Source: JBJKRF01 sp046704785 (GTDB lineage: Bacteria > Chloroflexota > Anaerolineae > Anaerolineales > Villigracilaceae). Taken from it: a DNA stretch of 37,463 nt. A model generated the notes under the pieces. The model was not told the DNA's origin and did no database searches. It worked only from the letters and a program-made list of their open reading frames with translations. The stretch lies in contig JBJKRF010000103.1 in NCBI GenBank assembly GCA_046704785.1, forward strand, positions 1 through 37,463. Reading direction: 5' to 3'. The position numbers and the translations under genes were made by a program. Of the stretch, positions 34,412-37,463 are shown in pieces (position 1 is the first letter of the stretch; the number at the start of each line of letters is the position of its first letter).

Positions 34412-34508
34412 TCGGGTTTCCTCGGTTTGGTGTGGTCTGTGCATGTTCTTGTTGCCGTAGGGGGTGTTCGGCCATGAAGAAGGTGAGGCGCAGAACCGCC
34501 TGCAACCG

Positions 34509-35210
34509 CTAGGTTCTCTTTCTGATGGCGAAGATACCCACGATGAACAAGACGACGAGAATGATACCAGACATCACGGCCAGCGCGGGAGGAATGGAAA
34601 ACGAATCGGCGGCTTGTGTCGCCCCAAAAGGCGTAGGCGTGGAGGGATTGACGCCGGCAATCTTGACCGACGCCGCGTTCGTTTGGTCCAGGGTTCCCAC
34701 TCCCGACCAGTATCCGTTTTGGCGCAGCAGGAAAGCCGTAAGCTCCCAGTAGGTTTTATCGTCGAGGCGGCCGGGCGCTTGGAATGGCATGGAAACGCTG
34801 ATGAAGGTGTGCAGGGCGGCTGCGTCAGAAAAATTGGACAGCGCCTTATCCCCAATCAGGCGTGGAACGGTGGTGGGGAGTGTCCAGCCGTTTCGATAGG
34901 GTTTTCTGCCATGACAGCCCGAATTCCAACAATTCTGGTCTTCGGTTGGGTAGACGGCCCGGAACTCGTCGGTAAGGCCCTGTCCCTTGTCGCCGTGGCA
35001 GGGCAGGCAGTTCAGCCAGAAGGCCTTGGCGCCCTCGTCGGCTTGTGAGGGATGGGCGGGCATAGTGGGGGCAGCCAGACGGTCGACGGTGGGCGTGGGC
35101 GTCGTTTGTTCCTGAGCATAAACCAATCCCCCTTGGGGAACTGCCATCCATAGCAGAATCACCCCAAGGGGGATCAGCGCGAGTCGAAAAAAGATTTTGT
35201 TGGAAGCCAC
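34509..35210 (-). CDS. Membrane-anchored c-type cytochrome
   Basis: The 233-residue protein has an N-terminal signal (about 8-32), a Thr/Pro-rich linker, a cytochrome c domain and a C-terminal anchor (about 207-228) ending in RKRT. Heme would attach at CLPCH (Cys68, Cys71, His72), with Met141 in SVSMPFQAPG as the likely sixth ligand. A second, non-canonical CWNSGCH (Cys94, Cys99, His100) might bind another heme or form a disulfide. The domain therefore faces outward on the membrane. The start is GTG at 35210 without a clear ribosome site. It lies 30 bases after the permease gene and 97 before the peptide-binding gene, an unusual companion for a peptide importer. Confidence 0.85.
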   Translation of the reverse strand: MASNKIFFRLALIPLGVILLWMAVPQGGLVYAQEQTTPTPTVDRLAAPTMPAHPSQADEGAKAFWLNCLPCHGDKGQGLTDEFRAVYPTEDQNCWNSGCHGRKPYRNGWTLPTTVPRLIGDKALSNFSDAAALHTFISVSMPFQAPGRLDDKTYWELTAFLLRQNGYWSGVGTLDQTNAASVKIAGVNPSTPTPFGATQAADSFSIPPALAVMSGIILVVLFIVGIFAIRKRT

Positions 35211-35240
35211 AGAGAGTTTAGTCTGTCATTGGTGTGGAGG

Positions 35241-36278
35241 CTACGAGCGGCCTCGCATACGAGGGTCGAGCACATCGCGCAGCGCATCGCCAACCAGATT
35301 CCAGCCCATGACGAAAAGAACCAGGGCCAGGCCGGGCCAGACGATGATGTACCAATAGGAACTCAAACTGGTAATCCAGTTGCGGGCGAAACTGAGCACC
35401 TGGCCCCAGTCTGCGTAGCCGATTTCGGCGCCGACTCCCAGGAAGGATAACGCTGCAAAGGTGAGCACGACATCGCCGATTGCCAGCGAGGCCAATACCA
35501 GGGTTGGATAGATGGCATTGGGGATGATGTGACGGAAGAGGATCCGGCTGTCTTTAACGCCAATGACGCGTGCTGCCATGACGTAGTCGCGTTCCTTGAT
35601 CGAGAGGATGTCGCCCCGAATCAGACGGGCATACCCCATCCAACCGAACGTGATCAAGGCGATCACAGAGGGGATCAGGCTTTTTCCCATTTTTGGGGTC
35701 AGCACGGCGGCCAGAATCAAGGCTGCCAGAAGAAATGGCAGCGTCAGGAAAACATCTACGATACGCATGATGATGTTATCTACGGCGCCGCCGTAATAGG
35801 CCGAGATCGAGCCAATAATGATCCCGATCAGGAAGGTGGCAATGACCACGATCAGGCCCGTCTTGAAGGCGGTGCGCGTTCCCCAGATGACGCCATAGAA
35901 AACGTCGTATTGACCCTGAGACGTCCCCATAATGTGTACCCAGTGGTCGGTGCCCATGATGGGTTTCCACCAGAAGGGGAGGGGTGGTGGGGTATGCTCC
36001 CAAGAGGACATCATGGGACGAGGCTCGGAACTAAAGCCATCACGCGGGATTTTATACGGATCTGTTGGGGTGAGCGGTGGGGCGATCAGGGGGGCCGCCA
36101 GGGCAATAAGAATGAATAAACCAATCAGCGTGAAGCCCAGAATCGAAGCCGGTGTTTTGAGCAAGCCTCGCAGGATACGATAATTTTCGGGCCCCAGAAA
36201 GCGTTCGAGCCCTTCGACTTCGCGGATCGAGGTGCCTTCGTTGAAGATGTCATCATTCGAGTGGACGTTTTCAGTCAT
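35241..36278 (-). CDS. Peptide ABC transporter permease (DppC/OppC-like)
   Basis: The 345-residue permease has an N-terminal cytoplasmic tail, a first helix (ILGFTLIGLFILIALAAPLI), and after a long periplasmic loop the BPD_transp_1 core with five more helices. The EAA-type loop that contacts the ATPases reads around DYVMAARVIGVKDSRILFRHIIPN. The end VLDPRMRGRS is typical of DppC. The long loop (about 70-145) with WKPIMGTDHWVHIMGTSQGQ is also family-like. AAGGAG before the ATG at 36278 supports the start over an upstream codon at 36353, which would overlap the DppB-like gene. It lies 10 bases after that gene. Confidence 0.94.
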   Translation of the reverse strand: MTENVHSNDDIFNEGTSIREVEGLERFLGPENYRILRGLLKTPASILGFTLIGLFILIALAAPLIAPPLTPTDPYKIPRDGFSSEPRPMMSSWEHTPPPLPFWWKPIMGTDHWVHIMGTSQGQYDVFYGVIWGTRTAFKTGLIVVIATFLIGIIIGSISAYYGGAVDNIIMRIVDVFLTLPFLLAALILAAVLTPKMGKSLIPSVIALITFGWMGYARLIRGDILSIKERDYVMAARVIGVKDSRILFRHIIPNAIYPTLVLASLAIGDVVLTFAALSFLGVGAEIGYADWGQVLSFARNWITSLSSYWYIIVWPGLALVLFVMGWNLVGDALRDVLDPRMRGRS

Positions 36279-36288
36279 CGGAAACTCC

Positions 36289-37353
36289 TTACGATAAACG
36301 TACGCGCGGATCGATAACACCGTAGAGCACGTCGACCACCAGGTTTGCGACAATCAGAATCAAGCCGTTGAAGATGGCAAGACCTAAAACAGTAATGACA
36401 TCCAGTTGCGTGGCGGCATCTGCGGCTGCTTTCCCAATGCCGGGGTAATTGAACACCGTTTCTGTAATCACAACGCCGCCCAACAAACCGACGACCTGTA
36501 GCCCGGCCAGCGTGACGACCGACATCATTGCGTTGGGACGAGCGTGTTTGTTGATAACGGTCTTTTCGCGCAGCCCCTTGGCGCGGGCGGTCGTAACATA
36601 ATCCTGGCGCAGCGTTTCCAGCATCGAGGAGCGGGTCACACGCACGAAGGTGGCCCAACTGATATAGGACAGCGTTATAACAGGCAGAATCATGTGCCGG
36701 AGCGCGTCCAGGAAGACATCGAAACGTCCGTTAAGCAGCGAGTCAATGGTCAGTAAACTGGTGTAATGGTGGAAGCTGGCGGAGTAAATGACCGTGTTTG
36801 CCCAACTGGAAACCCTGCCAGGGGGAAACCACTGCAGGTTGGCGTAAAAAATCATCAGCACCAGCAAACCGAACACGAAAGTGGGGAAGGAGGTGCCAAC
36901 GATACTGAAGATTCGGGCAGCCTGATCGATGAATCCGTTCTGATGGACGGCGGCTAACACGCCCAGCCAGATGCCAACCAGCAGAACCGGTGCCACCGCC
37001 CACAGCGTCAGGTCCAGCGTGTTGGGGAAGCGCGTGCGAATCAAATCGATGACCGGCTGGGAGGCCGTGCGCGAATAGCCAAAATCACCAAAAATGATTC
37101 CGCCCGTTCGTTCCCCGGTGTGGGGGTCGGTGTGGCCTACCAGCCAAATCCAATATTGCTCGTAGACAGGTTTGTCCAGGCCGTATTGTTTGATAATTCC
37201 GTCGATCGCATTCGCGTTTTTCGGAATCGACCGTACATACAGTGCTGAACGTTCAACCGGACTTAGAAATTGCAGCATGCCAAAAATCAGCACGGTGACG
37301 CCAAACAACAGTACCGGTACCAGTAACAAACGGCGAATGATGTAATTGATCAT
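36289..37353 (-). CDS. Peptide ABC transporter permease (DppB/OppB-like)
   Basis: This 354-residue permease is the first gene of the operon. It has the typical DppB N-terminus (YIIRRLLLVPVLLFGVTVLIF), a first external loop, and the inner-membrane core with the EAA loop near DYVTTARAKGLREKTVINKHARPNA. It ends VLYGVIDPRVRLS. Six transmembrane helices are expected. It pairs with the DppC-like permease 10 bases downstream to form the channel. AGGAGGT lies 6 bases before the ATG, one of the strongest ribosome sites in the window. Confidence 0.95.
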   Translation of the reverse strand: MINYIIRRLLLVPVLLFGVTVLIFGMLQFLSPVERSALYVRSIPKNANAIDGIIKQYGLDKPVYEQYWIWLVGHTDPHTGERTGGIIFGDFGYSRTASQPVIDLIRTRFPNTLDLTLWAVAPVLLVGIWLGVLAAVHQNGFIDQAARIFSIVGTSFPTFVFGLLVLMIFYANLQWFPPGRVSSWANTVIYSASFHHYTSLLTIDSLLNGRFDVFLDALRHMILPVITLSYISWATFVRVTRSSMLETLRQDYVTTARAKGLREKTVINKHARPNAMMSVVTLAGLQVVGLLGGVVITETVFNYPGIGKAAADAATQLDVITVLGLAIFNGLILIVANLVVDVLYGVIDPRVRLS

Positions 37354-37416
37354 TTGCTACCTCCTAAACTCGGTTCTGCCTAACCGTGCAAACTCGAAGC
37401 CGGTTTTTGTTTCCAG

Positions 37417-37445
37417 TTTATACGGTTGGACAAAACAACTTTGAA
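37417..37445 (-). promoter_or_regulatory. Candidate promoter of the peptide transporter operon
   Basis: TTCAAA (37440-37445) and TATAAA (37417-37422) are 17 bases apart on the minus strand, about 64 bases before the DppB-like ATG at 37353. Confidence 0.45.
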
Positions 37446-37463
37446 GAAGGTGCGGGGGCCCGG

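Overview
The window reads as chromosome of a Chloroflexota bacterium, probably class Anaerolineae. This is inferred from gene content and style: secreted and lipid-anchored proteins with Thr/Pro-rich linkers, a family-5 peptide ABC operon with Chloroflexota-like spacing, a PolX repair polymerase with PHP domain, a GT87-type glycosyltransferase, moderately high G+C, and several genes whose -10 box abuts the start codon. No 16S rRNA or other marker is present, so the assignment is not proven. No phage, integrase, transposase or CRISPR array was seen.

Layout. 1-207 holds a nested inverted-repeat element. 279-5123 carries a divergent pair: a TolB-like beta-propeller lipoprotein (-) and a two-gene + unit (degenerate PP2C-like membrane protein and an unrecognised protein). 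5130-8314 (-) has a GT87-like membrane glycosyltransferase, a SAM methyltransferase and a LysM surface protein. 8570-9871 is purA. 9946-11585 is a compact A+T-richer type II restriction-modification module with its own consensus promoter, next to a second nested inverted repeat. 11886-16502 holds a GNAT acetyltransferase, a PfkB kinase, a LOG-family protein, a CbpA/DnaJ-like cochaperone and an HtrA-like lipoprotein protease closed by a strong terminator.

16607-28707 is a long colinear minus-strand block. It starts with glmU and cdd, continues with the folate genes folK and folP (interleaved with a small SpoIIAA-like protein and a TPR/zinc-ribbon protein), then a polytopic membrane protein, a class A PBP-like protein, polX and a sulfite-oxidase-like molybdoenzyme. 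tRNA-Gln(UUG) lies just upstream of glmU. 28993-30015 is a response regulator with a Roadblock-like C-terminal part. 30222-37353 is a complete oligopeptide/dipeptide ABC transporter operon (two permeases, binding lipoprotein, two ATPases) that also encodes a membrane-anchored c-type cytochrome between permease and binding protein.

The points most worth a second look are: (1) a series of genes on both strands whose -10 hexamer ends only 6-7 bases before the start codon, implying leaderless mRNAs; (2) a PBP-like protein that has lost the catalytic residues of both its glycosyltransferase and transpeptidase domains while keeping the fold signatures; (3) a PolX whose third polymerase carboxylate appears to be Gln while the PHP nuclease site is intact; (4) a cytochrome c embedded in a peptide-uptake operon; (5) two related nested inverted repeats with AAATTTGG outer arms.
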